Origin: Oasisia sp. SBJ-2009
Lineage: Eukaryota > Annelida > Polychaeta > Sabellida > Siboglinidae
Direction of reading: 5' to 3'
Assembly (NCBI GenBank): GCA_964017155.1
Contig: OZ024857.1
Coordinates: forward strand, 39,788,141-39,852,140
DNA: 64,000 nucleotides
A model generated the notes under the pieces. That model saw only the letters and a program-made list of their open reading frames with translations, did not search any database and had not been told where the DNA came from. Positions 1 to 11,646 of the stretch are shown here, piece by piece. Position 1 is the first letter of the stretch. Each line of letters opens with the position of its first letter. The position numbers and the translations under genes were made by a program.

Positions 1-524
1 TATTTCAACTGTATTCAAAAGTTTACTGCATCATGTACACTCATGAATAGCATAATTGAACATGTTAAAGAAAGTGTCTAAAGGTATTGTGTAAATTGTT
101 TAGATTACAATTTCAGATGGACTTACTTTAAATAACGTAAACAAATTGTAAAACACGTACTGCTGCATGGATGTAAATAATGGTAAAACAATAACCAGAG
201 AAAATCATGAAGCAGCACACATGTGATTTCATAGAAGAATATTTTACTTAGAGACAGTTAGAGTATCAACTGGCAGAACCGAAATGAAACAATCCTTTGA
301 ACAGCAAATAATAAAAGGAAAATCACAACCAAAATTATAAAATAGAAAGTTCTGGAAGAAAAGAAGCAAAAGTCAACATAACTAACATTAGTTTAGCAGC
401 CAGGAAACAGCACATTAGAACTTTGCAACTTGCAACACATAACTGTAGAAACTGGAAGACCATGACCACCAACGACTGTAGTAAATATAACAACTAGAAG
501 AATAAAATAAAACAAGATCCCTAC

Positions 525-1220
525 CTCCTTGTACCATGTCATTGCGTCTGCGACCTCGCTGTCTTTCAAGCCATCCTTTGTCATCAACTGCACCAATTCT
601 GGGAAGACATCATCAAAGGCCTTCATGTCACTGATCTGTTTCATCTTTTTAAGTTCTGGTGAAGAATCTCCCATGTTTACACACTCTGAAAAATACATTA
701 TTTATCGAATCATGTAATGAAAATTTCACAGCGGAAAATTTTTAGCCACAATTCTCCACAAATGTAATCTTACACATTTGTTATGCGTTAATATGATGTA
801 TCTGAATCAAATATTCTGTGTCCGCTGTCCACACAAAGCATAAGTGAGTTAATTTCACATGTACAATTACACAGCTTGGAATAATTTTAGAAAGGACATT
901 TGGCATTGCAAACAATTGAACATCACAAAGAGGTTTGTACGAGGTTTATAGAAACAAAGTACAATTATAATCAACAATTTGTACAGAAAACATGTGAACT
1001 AGTAATTAATTGAACAAATTAATTAGTGATAACTATACGTTAGAAATACTAATACATTAATAAATCTCATGAGTTTTGAAGTTCCAAATCTGCCACAAAG
1101 TTTTGTAGTCTTATAAAAATCCTCTAAACCCTGTCTGTGTGGTGTGGAGTTTCTCTCAAACACAATAAAATCTACAGACTTACCATCATCGTCACCACAA
1201 ACAGTCTGTTCTCTTAACAT
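525..1220 (-). CDS. FDPS: Farnesyl diphosphate synthase, first two coding exons (partial)
   Basis: Two minus-strand exons splice in frame. Exon 1 runs 1220 to 1184 (12 codons plus 1 nt, donor GTAAGT at 1183); exon 2 runs 685 to 525 (acceptor TTTTTCAG, donor GTAGGG at 524). An in-frame TAA upstream of the ATG at 1220 supports that start; a second ATG at 674 gives a shorter product. The exon 2 peptide, with an F-DDVFPELVQLMT core and an acidic-DAMTWYKE end before the splice site, fits the N-terminal helix of animal farnesyl diphosphate synthases, which make farnesyl diphosphate for sterols and prenylation; in that family the next residues form the VLEYN / GGK-NRG segment. The catalytic DDxxD motifs would lie in later exons beyond the left edge, so identification rests on about 45 residues. 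The extra upstream start could give a short N-terminal extension (targeting or uORF-like). Confidence 0.62.
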
Positions 1221-4200
1221 AAGGCAAACTACTTATAGTTGTATGATTACAACCGGATGTATGATTAATACGTCCAAGATAACCGATAGGTCAAGTGATT
1301 CCAATTCAAGTAACTGATAGCTTATTTTAAGGTTACCTGATAATCTTCAACTTTATTTAGAAGGTTGCGAAACTACTGTTTACCTGGCTTATTATATGAC
1401 ACATGCCATATCATGAGGGCATCGACTGATTTGTTTGTGTCAATATTTAAAGGCATCATTAAATAGTTGACTGATTGTCCAATGACTGATATATACAAAC
1501 TATGCAGTTATCTATTGATGTGAGATGCTACTTAGTAATACTGTTCGTATATCATGATACAACCAAGGATATTTACTGAAAATGGAAATAGGCCCAAACC
1601 GTGTTGAGTCGAAAATGTTATTGATTTAGAGATGAACACATCCATAAATAAGGGACTTCAGAAGATAATTGGACTGTGTACATGGCATGGTAACATCACA
1701 GGTGCAATTATTCCTATTTACCTAGCAGTAAAACACACAGACCTGAGTCAACTTGATGAGATTTTTAAGCAAACACTGCACATTCCGGTAACATTCCAGT
1801 GTGTTTATAAGATATCAAACTAAAACACCAAGCTATAAATTGCTAACACTGCACAACCAATCAGCGAAACTACAAAACATTACCTCTTAGAAAATGAATT
1901 TAAAACAGTAATTACAAGAAGACTAATTTCACACCATAACATTCATGTCTACACATCTATAATTACGCTTTCCAAATGGAGACATTTTGATGTATCTCAG
2001 TTTCTCACACCTACAAAACGTGCTTCGGACTACTACTGCATGTGCAAATTAGGCTCAAGATATTAAAAAGCACGGAGGCGTCACACTCATAGCTACAGAA
2101 GGATGAGTACAGCGGCAATGACTAATGATGCTAGAAGCGGCCGCCTACATTTAATGCCAGAGGTTTTGAACAACACCTAATATTACTGTCAACATACTTG
2201 CCCACTGACTCAGTTTGCACCGTCGCAAATATACAGGTCTGCTGGCAGCAAACGCCTGCACTAGGGTCGTCACGGTAACACGCCTCAACATAGGGATGTC
2301 GAAAGTGTGTACCCCCTAACCACGAGAGGCAGTGGCTGCATTCATATGTCTACAACGTGTCCCTTGGGTTTATGGTGATTTGTCAAGTTCTAGGAAATAA
2401 GGCACCAGTGGGTTATTGTAAAGAATAAGTATCGAGTATTGCAAGAGTTTCCTCTTCAGGGCCAGGATAGTTATTAGCAAGTGCTGATAAAAAGAATATA
2501 GAGATAAAGACAGTGTTCAAAGTGAAAGAACACTGAGGTTGTTATTAAGTTGTAGTTAGTAAAAAGTGAAATTTTATTTTTGTCCTATGCTGTATTTTTA
2601 GTATAGTAAAGTTATATTAAATTAAATGTTGTTTTAAGTAAATAATTATTCCCAAAGATGACATAAAAATAAAGCTTACTGTAATGGATTTAATTTCTTA
2701 TAGGCCCTCAAGATCCCTCTAATATAACATCATTTTGAGAGAGCATTGCAGCTATGTCGTGAGTGCAGTATAAACATTGTTGACATATGCCTGTCTCCTA
2801 CACAAGTGACAGTGACACAACAGCAAATAAATCTGAGAGCCATATGAAGAGCTATAGCTTGGCACCCATATATGAAAGTTTTTTGCTCACAATATATATA
2901 TTATGATTTTTTTAAATTTTGTACAACACTGAGAATTTTCTGGAAATTGTGCTTTACAACTACAAGCAATAAATATTATTATTAGTTACAAAATTATTTC
3001 GGGCCAGCCTAGGAACATTGTGAACAGTCACATATACTAACATTTATCATAGACGCAGGCATGCATAAATAGTGAGGCTATACTAGACGTTACTAGTAAG
3101 TAGTAGTGTAATGAAAAATAATAAACATTAATTTTATATAACATGTACATATCCACTACTAGTCTATAATAAATCATAGTGGCCTAAATTATAAATAATG
3201 GGGCATGGAAAGAATAGTTTTTCGCCTCTGAATTTAGGTTAGCTGACGCATATCAGAGACAGAGTGGGTCAGTGACATGGTCAAGAAGTAGGTTGTAGTT
3301 GGGGCACAGTGATCTGACCCCGCAGCCCCATGTCTGAGCGACGGTAATTACCATAAATTATGCACCTATAAATGGTGTGCTAATACATATCGTTGTTTAT
3401 GGGGCAACAGAGGCCTACCTTGACAATAAATTGTAATCACAACACTGGTCAATATGATACTGATAGTCAATACTGATTATAGCAGAGATATGATAGATTA
3501 AATTATGACTCTGAGTCTGAGTCAGACGGCAAATTGGTGCCGGTTGATTTTTTAGTTTCTAAGTAGTCTAAAATAACGCACGTTTCTCGTATAAGTAATT
3601 GCACATAACTCACCGAATTTGTCCGCGTTTGTACAAACTATATCAGCAAATAATCACAGTTACACTGCAAAAGCATAAAGGTTTACATACAATATCACAG
3701 CTACTACTATGACTACCAAGATCAACGCCGGTAAATTCTTATCGGGTGATGTTGTTAGTAAACCGTTCGTGATTGGTCGGCAAAATCGCACCATTGAAGC
3801 TAGTCCAATATACAGGCGCCTTTACGTATTTTTAACGCTGTGCCGGAAGTCAAGGAAAGGTTATCGGGTTGGTGGACTACAAATGTAGGCGTGTCGTTTC
3901 GTTTCACTCATCCCCTGGCAGAATAGCTGCGAACTAAATTTAATTTACTAAGCCGTTTGGTTCATCATCATTCACACAGGTGGCACTATGGTCGGATTGA
4001 GAGCTTAGCCGCGTAGTGGCGAACGAGGAAACTAGTCCTAGGTGACGCTGCAACGAAGAGCAGCGACATCTTGTGATCGTAATTTAACAGCAGATTGCGA
4101 TGTTTCGATGTTAAATAATCACTCGTATTGTTCACACTCGTAAGTATTGTCGAATCTATTAGTTAAATATGTGTTTCGCTTACTCTGGGGCATGTAATAA

Positions 4201-6640
4201 TACAACAAAAACTATAGTAATACTGTTCAGAATCGTGTTTTACATAGAAAAACAAACAAGGGCGTCAGGCGGCACTAGTCGATCGTTGTTCGCGTATCGT
4301 ATGTTCTGATGCATCCACAGGCTACGCAACAGCTACTCAAATGGTTGCCCGTAAACCGCGATTCGCACGAGTGCCACGAGCATCGATAAATCGGTTGAAC
4401 AATGCACAAACGCACATACATTTGCTATTGCAAGAAGAAATACGTCTTAAAACCTTTCTGCCACAATGCGGCCCCCTACTGACTAACGGCAAAACAAATT
4501 TGTTTCATTTGCCAAAATTTTGAAAGCTTCCGCTGGATGCTCTATCCAATATGTCTGATCGCTTGCTCGTCAGAATGTAGGAAGCCTCAACAAGAAGACG
4601 ACCTAATAAATCTATACTGCCCAATACCTACCGTAATAATCCGCATTCAGTAGTTTGTGAGAATAGCATGCGCAATATGCAATTGATGCATGGTGCCACC
4701 TTGCTGGTAAACATCGAACAAATTAACCAACATTTCCAATTCCGGCGTTTTACCTTGATATGTAAAATTGCAAGAAATGGTGTAATGCTGACAGAGTTTT
4801 ATTATTTGAATCATTTGTGGTTTATGGCTTTGTGTTATGTATTTATTAATAATACAAGGAATTATAGTTACCAATATATTAGTTATTATGTAATTGAATA
4901 AAACATGGTTAATAATTATGTACATATAACAATCTGGTTTAATAAATTAGATGGAAAATTAAGTAGATGAAATAACATCATCTGCCAAATGTAAACAAAA
5001 TGTTCATATAATTATCAATTTTAGTATATGCCGAAAGTTTAGCTCCAAACCTGTTGGATGTCGGCATGGTCGCAGCAATACCACATCCAGGACATCCAGT
5101 CAGGCAGTGTTAGTTAATTATTGCCACCATGCAGTTTCTGCGAAACAGGACAAAAAAAAGAGGGGAGTTGAATCATTATTTTAACAGTAATATAATAATA
5201 ACCAATACAAATGGTAAAAAAAAAGCAGGAAATGTAGGGTTATTATTTTGCTGAGGGCTAAAACAATGGAAATATATTGTAGTCATCCTCATTGTCCACA
5301 AATTCTCGGGTGAGGCTGGTTATCTTTCCTCAATCTTGACTTTTTCATCTTGAATGCAGTCTTTTTCTTTTGCCATTTCACTGGAGTTGTTAATCATTTC
5401 CGTCCCATTTATTCCATTTGTACAGCCCTTCTTAGCCCTTTAGAACTGTGCCTGTGCACTTCCTGAAAAAAAACCAAGAATCTTTGTTTTGACATTGTAT
5501 GGAGGTGGCATAATATTCTCAGTATTTCCCCTGCTATATAACAAACGAGGTGGGCTGCCTCGTTGAATCTCAAAACTGCCTCACCACAAATATGTCTAAA
5601 TCAGCACCTCGTAATTTCGCGTGATGCATGTTCTTTTATTTCATGATGTATTCATCATCAAAAAGCGGTACAAAGTGATGCTGCAAAGTCGTTTACAACA
5701 TCGCACATTTTGTAGCAGTGTATTTCAGTCTTCTAAAGTGGCTCAGAGCGAGTTAGGAAGCACCTCTTAGGGCTCTTACAATTGAAGCTATTGGGCAACA
5801 TGAATTACATCACATATTGGCTGTCTAATTACATAATCACATGGCTATTAAACCCCGTTTTGACACCAATGGTAACGCCTCACAGACTTTTGACATACTA
5901 CAACATTCCCCGAGACTAGACTCGCTTGGCGCATCCGGCGATCATCTGTGTAGCATCACCAACCATTTTACCCATGAGAAACACTGTATTCTGGATACTT
6001 ATGTACAATTGTGTCTCTGCATTCACAAGTGTATCAGCTGTGCATTAGTGGCACGTAGACAAAAATGGAGCTTCCTTGTCCACCTGCCTGTTAATTCTCT
6101 TGGTGGCAATCTTGTTAAATCTTGTTTAAAATATTGACTTTATATGGGAAGTGTTTGAAAAAGTAAACTGACAAGTTCTTAGATACTGAAGGCATTATAT
6201 ACTAAAGGACTTTAATGACACAATTGTTTGTGGGGTGTATTGTTTGGTAATGGTGCTTTTGATATGTCAGTTTTATTCCAGAAAGATAATGTGGAAGACA
6301 CACATGTATTGGTGCACCAGTAAACAGTTGTTCGTTATGACCATGTCTCAAGCGTCATGACATTGACCACTCCTTGATATAGGCACTACAGAAATTTTAC
6401 TGTTATTATTTTAATAGTAAAAAATTCTATACATTAAGCATAATCATGAATGGGACAGGCAAATATCATTGGAGCATGGAATGCCAAAGGTTTAGGGTTG
6501 GAATGTGATTTGTAGCAAAACATATGTCTTCTGTTTAAACGTCACATGTGAAGTCTGAGATTAATGGCTGTGACATTACTTATACAAACTGAACTTTTGG
6601 CATGGGCAACATTTTCAGGTCACAAACGAGTTGAGTTTCT
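1221..6640. other. AT-rich spacer without recognisable genes
   Basis: Only short chance reading frames (under 100 codons) are present, without family similarity or good splice-site pairs. The part near 2,100-2,350 and 3,700-4,100 is less AT-rich than the rest. Small open frames at 4341-4523 and 4668-4901 and at 5841-6137 have no features I can support as coding. The promoter of the minus-strand FDPS gene should lie just above position 1220, but no TATA box or other element stands out. Confidence 0.5.
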
Positions 6641-7265
6641 TGGGGCCAGGCCATTGATATCATGATAGGACCATGCCATTGTTGTGATGGTGGGACCAGG
6701 CCATTGGTGTGATTCTGGCATCATGCCATTGGAATGATGATGGGACCAGGCCATTAGTATGATGATGGGAACAGGCCATTAGTATGAAGAGACCAGGCCA
6801 TTAGTATGATGATAGAACCAGGCCATTAGTATGATGAAGGGACCAGGCCATTAGTATGATGATGGGGCCAGGTCATTCATCTGATGATGGGTTTATTTGT
6901 AGCTCTATTATACAATGGATGCATATGTATATTAATATGTAGATAAATGATGATGATATGCATTTTTAAGCCTTACGTATGACGAAGAGACCAGGCCATT
7001 GGTATGATGATGGGACCAGGCTATTAGTATAATGAAGGAAGAAGGGACCAGCCCATTAGTATGATGATGGGACCAGGACATTAGTATGATGATGGGGCCA
7101 GGACATTAGTATGATGATGGGGCCAGGACATTAGTATGATGATGGGGCCAGGACATTAGTATGATGATGGGGCTAGGTCATTCATATGATAATGGGTTTA
7201 CTTGTAGCTTTATTATACAATTGATGCATATGTATATTAAAATATTTTTATATTTACATATATGA
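6640..7265 (+). repeat. Compound minisatellite (about 25-bp GGGACCAGGCCATTAGTATGA-type unit), duplicated with its tail
   Basis: Two blocks (about 6650-6890 and 6975-7190) are built from a degenerate unit of roughly 24-26 bp containing GACCAGGCCATTAGTATGAT. Each block ends in the same unique tail, 'GGGTTTA(T/C)TTGTAGCT(C/T)TATTATACAA', followed by 'TGATGCATATGTATATTAA' or a close variant (about 6890-6945 and 7193-7250). The block plus tail has therefore been duplicated as one piece. The second block contains a more homogeneous run of four GGACATTAGTATGATGATGGGGCCA units near 7075-7170. Confidence 0.85.
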
Positions 7266-7285
7266 ATATATGTATATTAAAATAT

Positions 7286-7346
<61 letters not shown>
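7286..7346. repeat. (TA)n microsatellite
   Basis: Almost pure TA dinucleotide run of about 60 bp, directly downstream of the second minisatellite tail. Confidence 0.95.
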
Positions 7347-7352
<6 letters not shown>

Positions 7353-7845
7353 AATGATTATGATGATGCATTTGTAAGCCCATTGACTTTTTGGCTTGTA
7401 ATTTTTGAGCATGATGTGTGTCCATTTATAAAAAAATTGTAATTATTATTTTGCCTTTTTAATGAGTGACATTTACCTGCCTTTTATATATGCATAGAGG
7501 ACTCTATTATCTTGAAATAATTATTACTGATCGGTATTAAACAATACATATTTGCTAAAATTCATGAACTTATTCTTTTGCCACATGATACATGCTTCTT
7601 CTTTGTTGCTAAATATAAGGCTGATACTGACTTTAGTTCTTGTCCTCTTTTTTTGTTTTCCTTCCATTTCAGTTTGCCAGCACATCAGTCATATGTAACT
7701 GCATTATGTAAATAACTATGTAAGCTGATTATCTTTTGTCTGCCATTGTTGTCTCTTAGCTCGAGTAATTGAAAACATTGATTCAAATCACCGTTCTATC
7801 ACATGCCATTAACAAGTGCTTCATCTTCTTGAACAGGTTCAGACG

Positions 7846-10800
7846 ATGCGAACAAAGAACAACCCCTACAAATTATACACAGGCAACAGGCAACAGATCG
7901 GAAGCGTATCCCCGAAGAAGTCTCCCAAGAAGCCCAGCATGCAGAACTCGACGAAGGCAGACAAAGCCATGAGAGACAATGGCTCACCGCAGAAGACACC
8001 TACGGCTGTCAGTCGACAGTTATATCCCTGCTGTCTTTGCAAAATCACCTTTGCTGGACGCGAGCTGTTGCTGAACCACCAGAAAGAGGTACACCAGAAT
8101 GGTCCGTTGTATGCCTGCTATCAGTGCGATGGCATCTTCGTTGGATCGGACCCGTTGATTCGACACCAGAAACAGGCACACAAGGAAGGACCTTTGTTTA
8201 TCCTTCCGCAAAAAGTCGTCGACGTGATGGGGACAAAAGACGTGGAGCAGATCGTTGAGGCTTATGGCGAGAGGCTGACTATTCTCGACGCTGGCGGTTG
8301 TCATGGACGTGTCATGCTATCCATCGACGTTGATGACGTCGATGAATATAAGCCCGATGTGAACATGGCAATGGATCACGATTCATATACGAAAGTGGCA
8401 GAAGCAAGCAATGGTGATTTTCATCGGAAACCTAAGAACAAGAACATGATGTATATGGGCACAGCAATGGCCAATGCAACGGCGCTCGAAAGAGCTGTAG
8501 AAGTGCTGAAGAAGGACGTGAAGAGAAGCTGTAAACAGAAGGCGAGAACTATGAAAATGGCTAGTAACGGTCAGCATAATGGTAAAGACGGACGACTGGT
8601 ATTCGGGCAAAGTGAAGTTAAAGAATCCGATTCAATAAACAGAACAAAAGTGAAGCAGAAAACTGTGGCAGGGAAACCGTTAAAGAAACAACACATTCTG
8701 AAAGTAAAACTGAGGACGAAAGCAGCTGCAAGTAAAAAGAAGAAGTCTCAGACCACGAAGAAGTATGTATGCTGGGGTTGTGGAGTGTCCTACGATGCAC
8801 AGATTGAATTCGCAGGGCACCAGGCTGTGTGTAAAAAGTCACTGGGCCAGTTTGAGGTCCTGCAAGGTCGAAATGCAAAAACGATACTTGAGAAGACTAT
8901 CATTGGAACGATTACGGAAACGGAAGAACCGCAAGCACCCCTGTCCGCGTTGATTCGGCGCCGGAAACTGCCCGGTTTGTCGTGCGTGTTCTGCGGAGAG
9001 TGGTACATGTACAGGTTCCAACTGGATCGTCACAAGAAGGTATGTAAGCAACTGAACTCAGAACGGCATCAGTTCAGGTGCAGCGGTTGCAAGGAGTCGT
9101 TCTCGCTGAGATACGACCAGTGCATGCACATACTGAACCACTGCCCTTCGGTGCTCGACGACGTGAGTGCGTCAAACACCTTCGTCCTAAGCAAACTGCG
9201 AAGCATCCAGGAGCAGACCGAGAAGGAGAGGATGGAGTCGTCCACTTCCGCGACTTCGGATGGCGCCAACGTCCCGACTGCGTCCACGCTCTTCTGCTAC
9301 GATTGCGCCTCGCACATCGACGTGAAGCTGTTTCGAGAGCACAAACTGGAGTGCGGTGCAAAGCCGCCTGTCGCGATGACATGCCTCGACTGCTGCGAAC
9401 GTTTCCCCACGCGACTCGAGATGAACGAGCACAAGCGTCAGAACCACACGTACCGAACTCGTTTGCCGCTGTGTACGTGTGGCATCGTCTTCAAGAAGAA
9501 CTCAGATTTTCTTCAACATCGGAAAGACAACCCGAGCCACTGTCTAGCGACGTCTTTTGGGCCGACACAGACGGCAAGGACACCCGGCCCATCGAGCAGT
9601 GCCCGCCAAGACGTACCTGACACAGCCGAACGAATGGACACGTCCGTCGATAAAGTCGATGCCAGTTCACCTCAAGCCAGCTTTGTGACGAGTGTTCCCA
9701 GCGAGAAAGGCAAACTTTGCCGCGTCCAGGTGCACACGTCTGCCGAGGGGAATGCAATCACCAACGTAACGGTTCAGTTCCAAGGCCAGTCGCTGGATCT
9801 CGGCGTACCAGGTGTCGGCACATGTGCACCTGCGACGGCGGCCCACACACCGGCGCCTGTTCCTACCAGCCGTAGTGTTGCCGAGATACGACAGTCGGTC
9901 GAGGCGCGCCAGCGACGTCACACAAAGAAGGACAAACCGGAGCCACCAGTGACGAAGTGCGGAATTGCATCGCCCGCTGACACGAACCCGCTGACGGCTC
10001 TGGGCCTGGTGAGGCGGACTTCTCTCCCAAGCATCCCCAGCCAGGCCAATACACCCACTTCTGACACCAAGACAGTGCAAACTGGCGAAGCAGCGGCACT
10101 ACGGGCGCAGTCGCTTCCAGATGACAAGCCAACTACAACCACACCTCGCCAGTCGAGACGCAAACGAATCAACCACGGACCCGTTATTAAGAAGGTCATG
10201 CTGCCCGGAATGAAGATCGGTTACCTTGTTCCGGTTTCAAAAACGACCAATCAGCAGGCTGCGGTGGCCGAGGCTAAGGAACTCTTGCAGAAAATAAAAC
10301 CGCGGACGAATAATGCTGCGACGAGTAAAGTTTCAGAAGAACACAAACCGACATCTTCGGGCGATACATCGGCAACAACAGCGTCGAATTCCATCAAAGC
10401 TGCATCACCGGTACCTACATCGGCAACACCAAAAGCAAACCCCGAAATGTCCCCAGTGCAGAAACAAACACCCCAAACACACGCGTCGCGTACGCCCGCA
10501 GTCCAACCGCAGGGAACGTTCGAGTCGGCACAAGAATCTCATGCGCTTAAGCCAGAACCACCGAAGCCGGCAGCATCACCGCAGTCTTCAACGGTCACAT
10601 CACCACCGCGCAAGAAACTACCACAAACGTCTGCCGACATATCCGAATCTTCTGCAGAGATGGGTGAACCGGCTGCAGTGCGAACATCCGTGGAGCCGGC
10701 GTCTGTCCAAACGAAACCCGCGTCTCAGAAACCAGGTCTTCGTAAACCATCGAATGCTACAACAGAGAAAGCGAAACAATCATCATCGCGTAAGAAAACT

Positions 10801-11646
10801 CCACAAACATCTGCCGATAAATCCGAATCTTCCGCAGAGAAACTCGAACAGGCTGCAGCGCGAACATCCGCAGGGCAGACGAAAGTCGCACCTCAGAAGC
10901 TAGCCCTTCGTAAACTACCAAGTGCAACAACAGATAAAGTGAGGCCGATCGAGAAACAGAAACAAGCGCCAAAGAGAAAGCGAAACGAAAACGCAGAACT
11001 GGACGACTCGTCGAACGAGCCTAACGCGAAGAGATTGCGTCCGACGGGGCCAGTGAGTCGCGGTTCTGACAGACGACGCGACGGTGGTGCACAGGATAAG
11101 TCTGCCAAAGCCGTCGTGACGCCAGGCGACCGTGGTCCAGATGTCATCGCGAAAGACATCGCACCCGCAAAGCGAGCAGCGGTCGGTAGATCTCAACAGA
11201 GCTCTCCATCTCGACACACGAAGTCAGCCAGAACATCGCCGTGTCATGCAGAGGACGTCGCATCGAGCGTCACGTCTCAGCCGGCCGCCCGGAGCAAGAC
11301 AACATCGCCTTCGAAGGACACGGTCTCGACGACTCGCGCCGGCGTGCGTCACTCCGATTCTGCGAGCTCTCCGCCGTCGACCCTGAAACCCGACCTGGCG
11401 CAGAGGCCGCGCGGGCTGATGCTCATCGCTCCCGTCAACAATGACATGGTGCGCTGCATCCGGTGTGAGACGACGTTCACGCGCGTGCGAGACATCACCG
11501 CTCACGAGTGCGACGGGCGGCCCGTGTCGGTCATCGTGCAGGCGGAACTGAAGATCGGCGGCCCGGGCAGATACCCTCCCTGCGGCAACTTGAACGTGAA
11601 CGGAAACGGCGTCAAAGAGGAGCCGGAGACCGACGAAGGACAGTGA
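7846..11646 (+). CDS. C2H2/C2HC zinc-finger protein with long disordered middle region
   Basis: One uninterrupted coding stretch of 1,266 codons from the ATG at 7846 to TGA. A likely splice acceptor (pyrimidine-rich, ...GAACAG) ends at 7836, so this is probably the main coding exon, with 5' exons upstream; a second good acceptor ends at 7672. Counting from M at 7846, CxxC...HxxxH or CxxC...HxxxC fingers lie near residues 62-83, 91-112, 307-327, 378-402, 410-433, 483-505, 512-535 and 542-566, with one more near the C-terminus (1202-1223). Residues about 570-1200 are rich in Ser, Thr, Pro, Lys and Ala and look disordered; they contain a degenerate internal repeat (KKTPQTSAD-SESSAE-type, about 950-1070). 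Spacing between fingers is irregular, unlike KRAB-type arrays, so a chromatin or transcription-factor role is inferred only from the fingers. Codons are much more GC-rich than the surroundings. I do not recognise an orthologue. Confidence 0.88.
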   Translation: MRTKNNPYKLYTGNRQQIGSVSPKKSPKKPSMQNSTKADKAMRDNGSPQKTPTAVSRQLYPCCLCKITFAGRELLLNHQKEVHQNGPLYACYQCDGIFVGSDPLIRHQKQAHKEGPLFILPQKVVDVMGTKDVEQIVEAYGERLTILDAGGCHGRVMLSIDVDDVDEYKPDVNMAMDHDSYTKVAEASNGDFHRKPKNKNMMYMGTAMANATALERAVEVLKKDVKRSCKQKARTMKMASNGQHNGKDGRLVFGQSEVKESDSINRTKVKQKTVAGKPLKKQHILKVKLRTKAAASKKKKSQTTKKYVCWGCGVSYDAQIEFAGHQAVCKKSLGQFEVLQGRNAKTILEKTIIGTITETEEPQAPLSALIRRRKLPGLSCVFCGEWYMYRFQLDRHKKVCKQLNSERHQFRCSGCKESFSLRYDQCMHILNHCPSVLDDVSASNTFVLSKLRSIQEQTEKERMESSTSATSDGANVPTASTLFCYDCASHIDVKLFREHKLECGAKPPVAMTCLDCCERFPTRLEMNEHKRQNHTYRTRLPLCTCGIVFKKNSDFLQHRKDNPSHCLATSFGPTQTARTPGPSSSARQDVPDTAERMDTSVDKVDASSPQASFVTSVPSEKGKLCRVQVHTSAEGNAITNVTVQFQGQSLDLGVPGVGTCAPATAAHTPAPVPTSRSVAEIRQSVEARQRRHTKKDKPEPPVTKCGIASPADTNPLTALGLVRRTSLPSIPSQANTPTSDTKTVQTGEAAALRAQSLPDDKPTTTTPRQSRRKRINHGPVIKKVMLPGMKIGYLVPVSKTTNQQAAVAEAKELLQKIKPRTNNAATSKVSEEHKPTSSGDTSATTASNSIKAASPVPTSATPKANPEMSPVQKQTPQTHASRTPAVQPQGTFESAQESHALKPEPPKPAASPQSSTVTSPPRKKLPQTSADISESSAEMGEPAAVRTSVEPASVQTKPASQKPGLRKPSNATTEKAKQSSSRKKTPQTSADKSESSAEKLEQAAARTSAGQTKVAPQKLALRKLPSATTDKVRPIEKQKQAPKRKRNENAELDDSSNEPNAKRLRPTGPVSRGSDRRRDGGAQDKSAKAVVTPGDRGPDVIAKDIAPAKRAAVGRSQQSSPSRHTKSARTSPCHAEDVASSVTSQPAARSKTTSPSKDTVSTTRAGVRHSDSASSPPSTLKPDLAQRPRGLMLIAPVNNDMVRCIRCETTFTRVRDITAHECDGRPVSVIVQAELKIGGPGRYPPCGNLNVNGNGVKEEPETDEGQ

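Noticed and set aside
4341..4901. Two adjacent plus-strand frames that might form a small gene
   Set aside because: There is no splice-site support, no domain, and the sequence turns AT-rich and low-complexity.
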